NCBI RefSeq assembly: GCF_001005215.1
Contig: NZ_LBNQ01000041.1
Location: 124,001 to 188,000, forward strand
Direction of reading: 5' to 3'
DNA length: 64,000 nt
Source of the DNA: Lampropedia cohaerens
GTDB taxonomy: Bacteria > Pseudomonadota > Gammaproteobacteria > Burkholderiales > Burkholderiaceae_C
Each line of letters begins with the position of its first letter. Position 1 is the first letter of the stretch. The notes beneath the pieces were generated by a model that was given only the letters and a program-made list of their open reading frames with translations, was not told the DNA's origin and made no database searches. This document shows positions 53,646 to 63,466 of the stretch, piece by piece. The translations under genes and the position numbers were made by a program.

Positions 53646-55204
53646 TGGCCACGATCAAGCTTGGCGTTGCACTGCGCACCTCCCAGAACCTGGCCCTGAC
53701 GCCGCAGCTGCAGCAGTCCATCCGGCTGCTGCAGCTCTCCACGCTGGAGATGCAGCAGGAAGTCGAGCACATGCTCGACGAGAACCCGTTTTTAGAAGTG
53801 GAGGAAGAAGCCGCCGAGTCGGAGGCGTTCGGTGTGGTGTCCGCCGATGCGCCAGTCTCCGCGGGCGACCGGCTGGCCGAGAGCGCGGCCGAGGGCGAGT
53901 TGGCCGGCATCAGTGACGCCACAGGCGCGGAGGTGGCCGAGTTCGAGAGTGGTCCCAGCGACTGGGAGGGTGACGGTTCCCTGGAAATGGGCCACAGTGA
54001 CGGCGAGTGGGGCGGCGATGCGCCAGCGCGCGGCACGGGCAGCGGCAGCGATGAGGACGTGCAGGCTGCCGACATCAATGCCGCGCACGTGTCCCTGACC
54101 GACTTCCTTCACCAGCAGGCAGGAGAATTCTTTCTCTGCCGCGAGGACCGCGCCGCACTGGACTTTCTGATCGAATCGCTCAACGAGGATGGCTATCTGG
54201 AGGATTCGCTGGAAGATCTGGTGCTGCCGCTGGCGCGCAGCCTGGAGGAGGTCGACGATCTGCTGCATCACTTTCAGCTCGCGCTCAATCTGCTGCACAC
54301 CATGGAGCCGGCAGGCGTTGGTGCCCGCAATCTGGCCGAGTGCCTGCAGCTGCAGATCCGTGCCATCGAGCGCTCGGAGGATTATGACGGGGACATGGCG
54401 CTGCTGGCGCTGGCGCGGCAGATTTGCGCCCAGCCGCTGGAATGGATTGCCAAGCGCGACCTGCGCCAGCTCTGCCAGGCCACACAGGCCAGTGCCGATG
54501 CCGTGCGCGAGGCACTGCTGCTGATAGCCCGCCTTGAGCCCAAGCCCGGGCGGCGCTTTGCCGATGTGGAGCGCAATGTCATCGTGCCCGACGTGATCGT
54601 GCGCCCGGCCCGGCGCGCGCCCGGCAATCGTGAGTTCATCGTCCGGCTCAATCCCGATGTCATGCCCAAGCTGCGCGTGCATGATGTGTATGCCAATGCA
54701 CTGCGCCGCAGTGGCGGGGGGCCGGAGCTGCAGCAGCGGCTGCAGGAGGCGCGCTGGTTCATCAAGAACATCCAGCAGCGGTTTGACACCATCTTGCGTG
54801 TCTCCGAGGCCATCGTCGAGCGCCAGCGCGACTTCTTCGTGCGCGGCGAGATGGCCATGCGCCCGCTGGTGCTGCGCGAGATCGCCGACGAGCTGGGGCT
54901 GCATGAATCCACCATCTCGCGCGTAACCACTGCCAAGTACATGGACACACCGCACGGCACCTTTGAGCTCAAGTACTTCTTCGGCTCGGGGCTGGAAACC
55001 GAGTCCGGCACCAACACCTCCAGCACTGCCGTGCGGGCGCTGATCAAGCAGCTCATCGCCGCCGAAAATCCGGGCAAACCCTTGTCGGACAACAAAATTT
55101 CCGAGCTGCTTAAGGCCCAGGGCATTGAGTGCGCCCGTCGCACCGTGGCGAAATACCGTGAAGCCATGCGCATTGCGCCGGCCAACCTGAGAAAAAGTCT
55201 GTGA
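53645..55204 (+). CDS. rpoN: RNA polymerase sigma-54 factor
   Basis: The product has 519 residues. Region I is Gln/Leu-rich (LALTPQLQQSIRLLQLSTLEMQQEV), region II is acidic and variable (about 55-145), the core-binding and DNA-binding domains follow, and the RpoN box ARRTVAKYREAM lies near 497-508. It recognises -24/-12 promoters with enhancer-binding ATPases. The ATG at 53645 overlaps the lptB stop; a GTG one codon earlier is possible. Instead of hpf and ptsN, an RNA methyltransferase gene follows, overlapping in GTGA. Confidence 0.96.
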   Translation: MATIKLGVALRTSQNLALTPQLQQSIRLLQLSTLEMQQEVEHMLDENPFLEVEEEAAESEAFGVVSADAPVSAGDRLAESAAEGELAGISDATGAEVAEFESGPSDWEGDGSLEMGHSDGEWGGDAPARGTGSGSDEDVQAADINAAHVSLTDFLHQQAGEFFLCREDRAALDFLIESLNEDGYLEDSLEDLVLPLARSLEEVDDLLHHFQLALNLLHTMEPAGVGARNLAECLQLQIRAIERSEDYDGDMALLALARQICAQPLEWIAKRDLRQLCQATQASADAVREALLLIARLEPKPGRRFADVERNVIVPDVIVRPARRAPGNREFIVRLNPDVMPKLRVHDVYANALRRSGGGPELQQRLQEARWFIKNIQQRFDTILRVSEAIVERQRDFFVRGEMAMRPLVLREIADELGLHESTISRVTTAKYMDTPHGTFELKYFFGSGLETESGTNTSSTAVRALIKQLIAAENPGKPLSDNKISELLKAQGIECARRTVAKYREAMRIAPANLRKSL

Positions 55205-56502
55205 ACGTACCCGAGACCCGCGCCGTTTCCACCGGCCATTCCGGCCAGCGACACTACCCCCATCTGTTTCTGCCCTGCGCGGCGCAGACCGAGCCGTTCG
55301 TGGCCTCGGAAACCCAGCGCATTACCGGCGTGCCACAACAGGCTGTCCTGTCCCAGCGTGGGGGCGTGCGGCTGCAGGTGTCCGATATGGATGCGCTGCT
55401 GGTGCAGATCATGTGGCTGAATCTGCACAGCCGTATGGCGCAACGCGTGCTGGTGGCGCTGGCCGAGCGGCCCTACCGCAGTGAGGATGACCTCTATGCG
55501 TTCGCGTCCGACATTGCGTGGCAGCAGTGGTTCACGCCAAGGCAGACCTTCAAGGTGGAAGTTACCGCCAGCCACAGCCCCCTCAAGAGCCTGAACTTCG
55601 CTGCCTTGCGCGTCAAGGATGCGATTGCCGACCGTTTTCGTGCGCTGCAGGGCAGCCGTCCCAGCGTCGATACTGCCCGTCCGCACGTGCGCATTTACCT
55701 GCACCTGGATGCCGAAGTGGCCTACCTGTCGCTGGATACCAGCGGGGAGCCACTGTTCAAGCGCGGCTGGCGCGAGGACAAGGGCGATGCTCCGCTGAAG
55801 GAAACGCTGGCCGCGACCATGATTGCCGCCGCCGGCTGGAATCCGGCCGAGGGAGCGCCTGTGCCTTTGTATGACCCGTGCTGCGGCAGCGGCACCATTG
55901 TCATTGAGGCGGCGCAGATCGCCTGCGGCGTTGCTGCGGGTGCCAGGCGACGCTTTGCGTTCGAGCATTTGCTGGGGTTTGATGCCATGCGTTGGCGGCA
56001 GTTGCGGGAGGAGGCCAGCGCTGGTGAGCACGCACCGCTGGCCCCCGTGTTCGGCAGCGACGTTGCGCACCGCATGGTGGACTTCGCCCGCCGCAATGCA
56101 GAGCGCGCGGGCGTTGCACATGCGGTGCAGCTGCGCGGTGGCGATGCACTGCAGCGCATGCCGCCCAGCAGTACGCCCGGCGTGATCGTGATGAATCCAC
56201 CGTACGGCAGCCGCATCGAGGCAGCCGGCCAGGCCGGGCGCAACCTGCAGGCCCGACGCAGTGTCGGCTTCTCCTCCAGAGAGTTCTCCGAAGGGGGCGA
56301 TGGCGCGGAGTTCTTTGCCGAACTGGCCGCGCACTGGAAGAGCCACTACGCGGGCTGGACGGCCTGGTTGCTCACGCCCGACATGAAATTGCCCGGCAAG
56401 CTGCGCCTGAAGGAATCGCGTCGCGTGCCGATGTGGAACGGACCGATCGATTGCCGCTTGTTCCGTTTCGACCTGCAGGCGCGCCGCACACCGGGGCCAT
56501 AA
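55201..56502 (+). CDS. THUMP-domain RNA guanine methyltransferase (RlmL N-half type)
   Basis: The product has 433 residues from a GTG start. A THUMP RNA-binding region (about 60-180) is followed by a Rossmann methyltransferase with YDPCCGSGTIVIEAAQIA (SAM motif I, about 222-239) and the catalytic NPPYGSR (about 336-342). This layout matches N2-guanine methyltransferases of 23S rRNA. The C-terminal RlmK half found in the fused E. coli protein is absent. It overlaps the rpoN stop (GTGA), so it is likely cotranslated. Confidence 0.85.
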   Translation: MNVPETRAVSTGHSGQRHYPHLFLPCAAQTEPFVASETQRITGVPQQAVLSQRGGVRLQVSDMDALLVQIMWLNLHSRMAQRVLVALAERPYRSEDDLYAFASDIAWQQWFTPRQTFKVEVTASHSPLKSLNFAALRVKDAIADRFRALQGSRPSVDTARPHVRIYLHLDAEVAYLSLDTSGEPLFKRGWREDKGDAPLKETLAATMIAAAGWNPAEGAPVPLYDPCCGSGTIVIEAAQIACGVAAGARRRFAFEHLLGFDAMRWRQLREEASAGEHAPLAPVFGSDVAHRMVDFARRNAERAGVAHAVQLRGGDALQRMPPSSTPGVIVMNPPYGSRIEAAGQAGRNLQARRSVGFSSREFSEGGDGAEFFAELAAHWKSHYAGWTAWLLTPDMKLPGKLRLKESRRVPMWNGPIDCRLFRFDLQARRTPGP

Positions 56503-56722
56503 TCCGTTGGCGCATGGCATGGCGCACCCCTAACATCGTGGAACGGCGGCGTGGGGCTCGCGCAAACGCTAGTGCAGGCGCACAATGGCGGCTTTGTTTC
56601 GCTGGCCGGTGTGCCGCCAGTGGCCGGACGTGCGTGCGCGTCAGGCTGCGGGTGCACGTACGCGTGCGTTCCGCGAGTGAGCGGTGACCGCCGTGCCGGC
56701 AGCTGCATACGAGAGAGCTGTC

Positions 56723-58384
56723 ATGATTGCGCTGGTTGAATCGTACCGGGCGGGTTTGTGGGCCCGCCAGCACTGGTTGCCCAACATCATCGCGGGCGTG
56801 ATTGTGGGGGTGGTGGCGTTGCCGCTGGCGATGGCGTTTGCCATCGCTTCGGGGGCCAAGCCGGAGCAGGGCATCTACACCTCCATCGTCGCGGGCATCG
56901 CGGTTTCGGTGTTCGGGGGCAGCCGCCTGCAGATCGCGGGGCCGACCGGTGCCTTCATCGTCATCCTGGCGGACATCGTTGCGCGCTATGGCATTGACGG
57001 GCTGCAGATCGCCACGCTGATGGCGGGTGTGATCCTGCTGTTGTTGGGCGTCAGCCGCACCGGTGCGATCATCAAGTTCATTCCGGCGCCTGTCATCGTT
57101 GGCTTTACTGCCGGCATCGGTATCATCATCTGGGTCGGCCAATGGAGTTATTTCTTCGGGCTGCCCGAGGTGCCGGGTGGGCACTTTCACCACAAGCTCT
57201 GGGCGCAGCTGCAGATGCTGCCGCGCCTGGACCTGCCGACCACGCTGCTGGGATTGCTGTCGCTGGCGTTGATCATTGGCACGCCGCGCGTTCATGCCTT
57301 GCGGCGCGTGCCCGGCCCGCTGGTGGCACTGGTGCTGGTGACGCTGCTGCAGTCCATTTTCGGCTTCTCCTCGGTGGCTACGATCGGCAGCACCTATGGG
57401 GAGATCCCGCGTGGCCTGCCGCCGCTGCAGCTGCCGGAAGTGACGCTGTCGCGCTTGGTGGAACTGATCGGCCCGGCCTTTGCCATTGCGATGCTCGGGG
57501 CAATCGAATCGCTGCTCTCGGCGGTGGTCGCCGACCGCATGGCGGACACGCGCCACAACTCCAGCCAGGAATTGATCGGTCAGGGCATCGCCAACATCGC
57601 CGCGCCGCTGTTTGGTGGCTTTGCGGCTACCGGTGCGATAGCGCGCACGGCCACGAATGTGCGCAATGGGGGAACCAGCCCGCTTGCGGGCATCGTGCAT
57701 GCGTTGACGCTGGTGCTGATCATTGTGGCGCTGGCGCCGCTGGCTTCCAACATCCCGCTGACGACGCTGGCGGCGGTGCTATTCGTCGTGGCCTGGAATA
57801 TGAGCGATGTGCCGCACTTGCTGCGGATGGTGCGTCGTGCCCCGCCTGCAGATATTTTCATTCTCGTGGTCACGCTGTTGCTGACGGTGTTTGCGGATCT
57901 GGTGGTGGCCGTGAACATCGGTGTCGTGCTGGCCATGCTGCACTTTCTCAAGCGCATGACCGATAGCGTGCGGGTTCATCGCGAGGCGCCTGCCGCGCTA
58001 GAACAGCCCGGCACGGCCGAGGCGCTGCAAGGGGTGTACGTCTACCGGGTCGAAGGGCCATTTTTCTTTGGGGCTGCCGACAGTATCGAGCAGTCGCTGC
58101 ATGCCACCGACGCGGATGTGCGCGTGCTCGTCATTCGGCTGGCGCAGGTGCCATTCATTGATGCCACCGGGCTGCAGGCGCTGGGCGACACAATTGCCTG
58201 GGCGCAGCGTCGTGGCATTGCCGTATTGCTGGCCGAGCCGCAGCGCAACGTGCTGCGCAAGATGCTGCGCATGGGGCTGATTGAACGATTGGGCCGCAGC
58301 AACGTGCATGGCTCACTGGCTGCGGCATTGCGGCATGCAGGGCGATTGGCCACGATGGCAACGTCCGACAAGCGCGCCAGCTAG
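56723..58384 (+). CDS. SulP-family anion transporter with C-terminal STAS domain
   Basis: The product has 553 residues. A SulP membrane domain with 10-14 helices (about 25-420) includes PLAMAFAIASGAKPEQGIYTS and LQIAGPTGAFIVILA, and a cytosolic STAS domain (about 440-535) carries VPFIDATGLQAL. The family moves sulfate, bicarbonate or dicarboxylates; substrate is undetermined, and no carbonic anhydrase or sulfur gene is adjacent. ATG at 56723 begins the conserved N-terminus. A 220-base gap without features precedes it. Confidence 0.9.
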   Translation: MIALVESYRAGLWARQHWLPNIIAGVIVGVVALPLAMAFAIASGAKPEQGIYTSIVAGIAVSVFGGSRLQIAGPTGAFIVILADIVARYGIDGLQIATLMAGVILLLLGVSRTGAIIKFIPAPVIVGFTAGIGIIIWVGQWSYFFGLPEVPGGHFHHKLWAQLQMLPRLDLPTTLLGLLSLALIIGTPRVHALRRVPGPLVALVLVTLLQSIFGFSSVATIGSTYGEIPRGLPPLQLPEVTLSRLVELIGPAFAIAMLGAIESLLSAVVADRMADTRHNSSQELIGQGIANIAAPLFGGFAATGAIARTATNVRNGGTSPLAGIVHALTLVLIIVALAPLASNIPLTTLAAVLFVVAWNMSDVPHLLRMVRRAPPADIFILVVTLLLTVFADLVVAVNIGVVLAMLHFLKRMTDSVRVHREAPAALEQPGTAEALQGVYVYRVEGPFFFGAADSIEQSLHATDADVRVLVIRLAQVPFIDATGLQALGDTIAWAQRRGIAVLLAEPQRNVLRKMLRMGLIERLGRSNVHGSLAAALRHAGRLATMATSDKRAS

Positions 58385-58442
58385 GCCGCCCTCATGCGCG
58401 GCCAGGCGGACATTTCTGCACCGCGTGCTGGCTAACGCGGTA

Positions 58443-59246
58443 TCAGTCGAGTCGCGGGTCGTTGTCCTGCACACGCGGCGCGCCACCAGCGTGGCGGGGA
58501 GGAGTCGGGGGGGCGTCAGGCGTTGGGCCATGCAACTGCGCCGCAAGGTGATGCAGGCGTTGGATGGCCGTCTCAATGTCGCTATGGGCCTGGCCGCGCA
58601 GCTGGCTGCCGAAATCGCGCAGCCAGCTTTCGGCCTCGGGGATGTCGCCCGAATGTGCCAGCACATCCGTCATCATTTCCAGCACGGCATCCAGCCGTGG
58701 GAAGCCCCGCAGCTCCAGCAGGCGCGCATCGGTCTGCGGCAGTTTTTCATAGAGCGCACGCAGCACCTGCACATGCTCAAAGGCCATGGCGTGCTCGCCA
58801 CGGTCGCGCAGCGCACAGGCATAGTAGTGGTGCATGCTGGCAATGCTCAGCGCGGGAGTCTCGGTGCTGGCGTCGTGGGCCTTGACGGCGCGCTCGAACG
58901 CGGCACTGCCGCGTTGCAGCTCTCCGGCCAGTGTGGCCGATGAGACGACGTTGAACCAGTCACTGATGGTGTCGGTGCGCAGTGCCAGTTGCTCGAAGAC
59001 CGGCCAAGCCTGCGCGTATTTTTGCTGACGGAAATACACCAGCCCGAGTGTGCGCATGGCATCGGTGGCGATGGCGGGCACCTGCGAGTCAACCAGCTGA
59101 CTGGCCGCGCGCTCGGCTTGCTCGTAATGGCCTTGCTGCAAGGCCTGACTGGCGGAGTCCAGCAAGGCAAACTGCTGCGCCTCCGACAGCGACAGGGTCG
59201 GCTTGTGCTTTTTCTTTTGCCAGAGTTGCTTGATTCGATCCCACAT
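58443..59246 (-). CDS. TPR-like protein of unknown function
   Basis: The product has 267 residues and looks all-helical. Short repeats with the TPR spacing are visible, for example ALLDSASQALQQGHYEQAERAASQLV (about 27-52) and TLGLVYFRQQKYAQAWPVFEQLA (about 66-88). The C-terminal 30 residues are Pro-rich and disordered. There is no signal peptide; the N-terminus is basic. It probably acts as a protein-interaction scaffold; partners are unknown. Confidence 0.65.
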   Translation of the reverse strand: MWDRIKQLWQKKKHKPTLSLSEAQQFALLDSASQALQQGHYEQAERAASQLVDSQVPAIATDAMRTLGLVYFRQQKYAQAWPVFEQLALRTDTISDWFNVVSSATLAGELQRGSAAFERAVKAHDASTETPALSIASMHHYYACALRDRGEHAMAFEHVQVLRALYEKLPQTDARLLELRGFPRLDAVLEMMTDVLAHSGDIPEAESWLRDFGSQLRGQAHSDIETAIQRLHHLAAQLHGPTPDAPPTPPRHAGGAPRVQDNDPRLD

Positions 59247-59435
59247 GGGTGATTGGCCTCATTGATGCGTCGCGGTGCGAGAGCTGCATGCCCTCGACGG
59301 TCGGTGCGCCGGATATCGCATCAATACTAATCGAATGTCACAGGCTTGGTAGTTGGTCGGGTGTCTGAAGTCGTTACCAATTGACAATCACTGTGGTTGG
59401 TTGCTGGCCTGCAGCGGGCATCGGTAGGCCGCCAG

Positions 59436-60191
59436 TCACTGCAATGCGGCCAACCGCTGGGGCGTACCCACGTCCGTCCATGGATCCGTAAAGAGGCTTG
59501 CCGCAACCCTGCCGGCTGCCGCCGCCCTCAACAGCAGTGGCCCTAGCGGCGCAGACTGTCCTTGCGGGTTGCCAGCTGGCAGGTCGCACCAGGGCTGGGT
59601 GAACAGCTCGGACTTGAGCAACGCAAGCGTACTGTACGTATAGGTGGTGAGCGCGGCAGGGTCTCGGACGCTGGTAGGTTTGGGGCGAGCCAATCCGTCG
59701 GCCAGACAGAAGTCGCCACTGGGGTGGTGGGGCGGGTTGGGCACCAGCCAGATGTGCGCCAGTGTGGCCGAAGCCTTGAAGCGTGCGCGCAGTTTCTCGT
59801 CAAAGACAAATGTGGGGGCATGGACGTCACCGGCGACCAGCCAGAAGGCCTCCTCCAGCAACGGCAGGGCGCGCGCAATGCCGCCCGCCGTCTCGATGCC
59901 GTTGCCAAAGTCCAGATCCTCGCGCGAGTAGTGGATGGCCAACGCTGCGGAGCAGTCGGCGCAGGAATAGGTGCTGCCCAGCGCTGCGGGGATTTGCGCC
60001 CCCAGCCAGCCGGTGTTGATGACGACGCGCTGCAGGCCAGCGCGGGCCATGGCCGCCAGGTGCCAGGTAATCAGCGGCTGGCCGCGCACCGGCAGCAACG
60101 GCTTGGGCGTGTGGTCGGTCAGCGGCCGCATGCGCTGGCCGCGGCCAGCGGCAAGAATCATGGCCTGAGCCTTGCGGGAGATGGTGGACAT
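59436..60191 (-). CDS. murU: Nucleotidyltransferase, MurU-type (MurNAc-1-phosphate uridylyltransferase)
   Basis: The product has 251 residues with the sugar-nucleotidyltransferase start AMILAAGRGQRMRPLTDHTPKPLLPV (10-35), METAGGI-like IETAGGIARALPLL and the metal-binding LVAGDVHAP, ending in TDPWTDVGTPQRL. This matches the MurU group of peptidoglycan recycling. The kinase AmgK that normally supplies its substrate is not beside it, so the assignment rests on sequence form. It follows lplT by seven bases. Confidence 0.78.
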   Translation of the reverse strand: MSTISRKAQAMILAAGRGQRMRPLTDHTPKPLLPVRGQPLITWHLAAMARAGLQRVVINTGWLGAQIPAALGSTYSCADCSAALAIHYSREDLDFGNGIETAGGIARALPLLEEAFWLVAGDVHAPTFVFDEKLRARFKASATLAHIWLVPNPPHHPSGDFCLADGLARPKPTSVRDPAALTTYTYSTLALLKSELFTQPWCDLPAGNPQGQSAPLGPLLLRAAAAGRVAASLFTDPWTDVGTPQRLAALQ

Positions 60192-60198
60192 GGCGGCC

Positions 60199-61509
60199 TC
60201 AATCCTGGCGGTGATGGTCCTGCCGGATCAGCTTGAGCAGGCGGGCCAGCGTCCTGCCATGCGTGCGAATGTTGCGGCGGTGCCAGGCCATGATCAAAAG
60301 CGTCACGCCCAGCACCAGTACGCCGAATGCGGTCAGCGCCGCCTGCGCGCCCATGCCGAACTTGGTGGCCAACACGTAGAGCAGACCGAGCAGCAGGATG
60401 CAGGCCTGTTCATTGAAGTTCTGTACCGCAATCGAGCGGCCTGCGCCCATCAGCGTGTGTCCGCGGTGTTGCAGCAGGGCATTCATTGGTACCACCATGT
60501 AGCCACCCAGGAATCCGACCACGATGAAGACGGTCATGGCAACTGGCAGCTGGTCCACCCAGTGCAGGCCGATGGCGGCCAGGCCCATCAGGGCGCCCAG
60601 CGGCAGTACCGAAGTGGCGCGCTGCAGTTTCACGCGCAGGGTGGCCAACACGGCGCCTACAGCCGTGCCTACGGCCACCACACCGAGCAGCGCCGAAGCC
60701 TGACTGGTGGTCAGCCCCAGTACTGCACCACTCCAGGCCAGCACGATGTAGCGCAGGTTGCCGGAAGCCCCCCAGAACAGAGTGGTGGTCGCCAGCGAGA
60801 TCTGTCCCAGCCGATCGTTCCAGAGCTGACGGTTGGATTTGGCGAAATCCTGCGTCATCGCACGCAGGCTGCCGACAAAGCCGAGATTGGAGCCGTGCCA
60901 CATTGGCTGCCGCGTCGCGGTCGTGCGTGGAATGAAGCAATTGATCAACGCCGCCAGCGCGTAGATGGCAATGATGCACGCCAGTGGTGCCTGAATGGGG
61001 GTGCTGAAAAAGCCGGTGTGACCGACCAGCCTGAGCGCGTGTACCCAGTCGAACACCGCGTCACTGACCAGCACGCCGCCCAGCACCACTCCCAGAATGA
61101 TGGAGGCAATCGTGAGCCCTTCGATCCACCCATTGGCTTTGACCAGCAGCGAAGGCGGCAGCAATTCGGTGAGGATGCCGTACTTGGCAGGCGAGTACGC
61201 CGCTGCGCCCAGACCGACGACAACGTAAGCCAGCAGGGGGTGGCAACCGGCCAGCATCATCACGCATCCCGCGGCCTTGATGGCATTGCTGAAGAACATG
61301 ACGCGGCCCTTGGGCTGCGCATCGGCAAACGCGCCCACGAATGGCGCCAGCAGCACATAGAACAGCGCGAACATGGGCACCAGCGCAGCACTTTCCCACT
61401 GCGGCGCGGCGCTGCGGCGCAGCGCCTCGACGGCGACGACGAACAGCGCATTGTCGGCCAGCGAGCTGAAGAACTGCGCCGACATGATGGTGGAAAAACC
61501 GGGCTTCAT
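60199..61509 (-). CDS. lplT: Lysophospholipid transporter LplT
   Basis: The product has 436 residues, an MFS-like protein with about 12 helices. The N-terminus MSAQFFSSLADNALFVVAVEAL is the LplT pattern, and AAYSPAKYGILTELLPPSLLVKANGWIEG marks the loop after helix 4. It flips lysophospholipids inward across the inner membrane. The ATG at 61509 is chosen from the family start; no good ribosome-binding site is seen. The acyltransferase usually fused or adjacent in enterics is absent. Confidence 0.88.
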   Translation of the reverse strand: MKPGFSTIMSAQFFSSLADNALFVVAVEALRRSAAPQWESAALVPMFALFYVLLAPFVGAFADAQPKGRVMFFSNAIKAAGCVMMLAGCHPLLAYVVVGLGAAAYSPAKYGILTELLPPSLLVKANGWIEGLTIASIILGVVLGGVLVSDAVFDWVHALRLVGHTGFFSTPIQAPLACIIAIYALAALINCFIPRTTATRQPMWHGSNLGFVGSLRAMTQDFAKSNRQLWNDRLGQISLATTTLFWGASGNLRYIVLAWSGAVLGLTTSQASALLGVVAVGTAVGAVLATLRVKLQRATSVLPLGALMGLAAIGLHWVDQLPVAMTVFIVVGFLGGYMVVPMNALLQHRGHTLMGAGRSIAVQNFNEQACILLLGLLYVLATKFGMGAQAALTAFGVLVLGVTLLIMAWHRRNIRTHGRTLARLLKLIRQDHHRQD

Positions 61510-61746
61510 GCGATCGGGAGGCAGGAGCGGCAAGGTCGCCTGATGGTAATGGGGACGCCGCTGCGCGGCGCGCGGCCGGCACCGGGTAGGCATCCACCCC
61601 CGGGCGCTGTGCGACGAACCACGCGTTATAGCATGCGGGCGTGAAGGCAGTGCCACAATACCGCTTTGGCACAGCGTGCTACTGCTTTCTCGCCCCACTG
61701 CATCAGCGCTTTTTGCTCCTGTCAGCGGCCAATCATTTCGATTGCC

Positions 61747-62865
61747 ATGCCCAGACCCATTCAAGCTTTCATCCACTCCAATGCGCTGCGGCACAACCTG
61801 CAGCAGGTTCGTCATCACGTCGGCGATGCCAAGGTATGGGCGGTCGTCAAGGCCAACGCCTATGGTCACGGCATCGAGCGCGTCTACGACGCCTTACGTG
61901 CTGCTGACGGGTTCGCCCTGCTGGATCTGGATGAGGCCGAGCGCCTGCGGGCGCTGGGCTGGCGCGGCCCGATCCTGCTGCTCGAAGGGGTGTTTGAGCC
62001 GCGCGATCTGGAAGTGTGCTCACGCCTTGGCCTGTGGCATGCCGTGCATTGCGAGCAGCAGATCGACATGCTGGCTGCGCACAAGACGCATGCACCGCAT
62101 CGTGTCTTTCTCAAGCTCAATGGCGGCATGAACCGGCTGGGCTTCAAGCCGCAGAGTTACCGCGCAGCCTGGGCTAGGCTGAATGCGCTGCCGCAGGTTG
62201 ACGAAATCTCCTTGATGATGCACTTCAGCGACGCCGACGGCCCAGCCGGCGTTGCGGCGCAGCTGGCAACATTCGAGCAGGCCACGCAAGGCCTGCCTGG
62301 CGAGCGCTGCATCAGCAACAGTGCCGCGAGCCTGCGCTTTGGCGCCGACGCGCGCGTGCATCAGGACTGGGTACGCGCCGGCATTGCCCTCTATGGCAGC
62401 TCGCCCAACTACCCGGATGCGGACATTGGCACTTGGAACCTGCGCCCGACCATGAGCCTGCGCAGCCGCATCATCGGCGTGCAGGCGCTGCAGCCGGGCG
62501 ATGCCGTCGGCTATGGCTCGCGGTTCGTTGCCGATGCGCCCATGCACATCGGCGTGGTGGCCTGCGGCTATGCGGATGGCTACCCGCGCATCTGCGATAC
62601 CGGCACGCCTGTGCTGATCGACGGCGTGCGCAGCCGCACGGTCGGGCGCATCAGCATGGACATGCTGGCGGTGGACCTTACGGCGCCACGCGCAGCGGGC
62701 AAGGCCAGTGGGTTTGGCAGCGAGGTGGTGCTGTGGGGCCTGGCCAGTGCCGCACACGGCGCTGCGGCGTTGCCGATCGATGAGGTGGCCGCGCATGGAC
62801 AGACCGTCGGCTACGAGTTGATGTGTGCCGTTGCTGCGCGCGTGCCCTTTGGCCAGGAGTGCTGA
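61747..62865 (+). CDS. alr: Alanine racemase (PLP-dependent)
   Basis: The product has 372 residues. The PLP lysine is K35 in [10 protein letters not shown], the barrel carries [12 protein letters not shown] and SNSAA, and the second domain has VGYGSRF and [11 protein letters not shown] with the catalytic tyrosine. It supplies D-alanine for peptidoglycan. The ATG at 61747 is chosen because PRPIQAFIH starts the conserved fold; an upstream start adds 27 Cys-rich residues. It is divergent from lplT, the usual neighbour in this group. Confidence 0.94.
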   Translation: MPRPIQAFIHSNALRHNLQQVRHHVGDAKVWAVVKANAYGHGIERVYDALRAADGFALLDLDEAERLRALGWRGPILLLEGVFEPRDLEVCSRLGLWHAVHCEQQIDMLAAHKTHAPHRVFLKLNGGMNRLGFKPQSYRAAWARLNALPQVDEISLMMHFSDADGPAGVAAQLATFEQATQGLPGERCISNSAASLRFGADARVHQDWVRAGIALYGSSPNYPDADIGTWNLRPTMSLRSRIIGVQALQPGDAVGYGSRFVADAPMHIGVVACGYADGYPRICDTGTPVLIDGVRSRTVGRISMDMLAVDLTAPRAAGKASGFGSEVVLWGLASAAHGAAALPIDEVAAHGQTVGYELMCAVAARVPFGQEC

Positions 62866-63034
62866 TGCACTGGCGCGGCGCATGAGAAAAAGATTGCAGA
62901 CAGCCTCCGAAAATCGCCCCTCTGGCGCCGCGGCGGCGGCAGAAGCCGCTACCATCGCCTGACGCTGGATTTGGGAAGGCTTGTCTTGCGCACAGGTCTT
63001 CCGCTTTCATTCATCTTTCCCCAGGAGTCAACCC

Positions 63035-63433
63035 ATGAAAACCAAAGCCGTGCTCGAAGCTGCTGATGTCCAACGCGTGCTGGAGGCCGCCGTGGCCGAA
63101 GCCCAGTCCAACCAGTGGGCCGTGACGATTGCCATCGTTGACGACGGCGGCCATCTGCTGGCGCTGCGCCGCCTGGACGGCTGTGCCCCCATCGGTGCGC
63201 ACATCGCGGTGGAGAAGGCGCGCTCTGCGGCGCTGGGTCGCCGGGAGACCAAGGGTTACGAGGACATGATCAATCAGGGCCGCACCGCGTTTCTGAGTGC
63301 CCCTGTGCAAGGTTTGCTCGAAGGCGGCGTGCCGGTCGTTGTGGACGGGCAAACCGTTGGCGCCGTTGGCGTCTCGGGCGTCAAGGCCGATCAGGATGCG
63401 CAGATCGCCAAGGCTGGTATCGCGGTGCTGTAA
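63035..63433 (+). CDS. GlcG/HbpS family protein
   Basis: The product has 132 residues and one GlcG/HbpS domain: VTIAIVDDGGHLLALRRLDG (about 30-49), AHIAVEKARSAAL and VGAVGVSGVKADQDAQIAKAG. The family includes a haem-binding sensor and proteins in glycolate and diol operons; the role here is unknown. CAGGAGTC precedes the ATG. No signal peptide is seen. Confidence 0.85.
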   Translation: MKTKAVLEAADVQRVLEAAVAEAQSNQWAVTIAIVDDGGHLLALRRLDGCAPIGAHIAVEKARSAALGRRETKGYEDMINQGRTAFLSAPVQGLLEGGVPVVVDGQTVGAVGVSGVKADQDAQIAKAGIAVL

Positions 63434-63466
63434 TCACGGTCTTTGCATGTCTGGCTGCGCGGCCAC

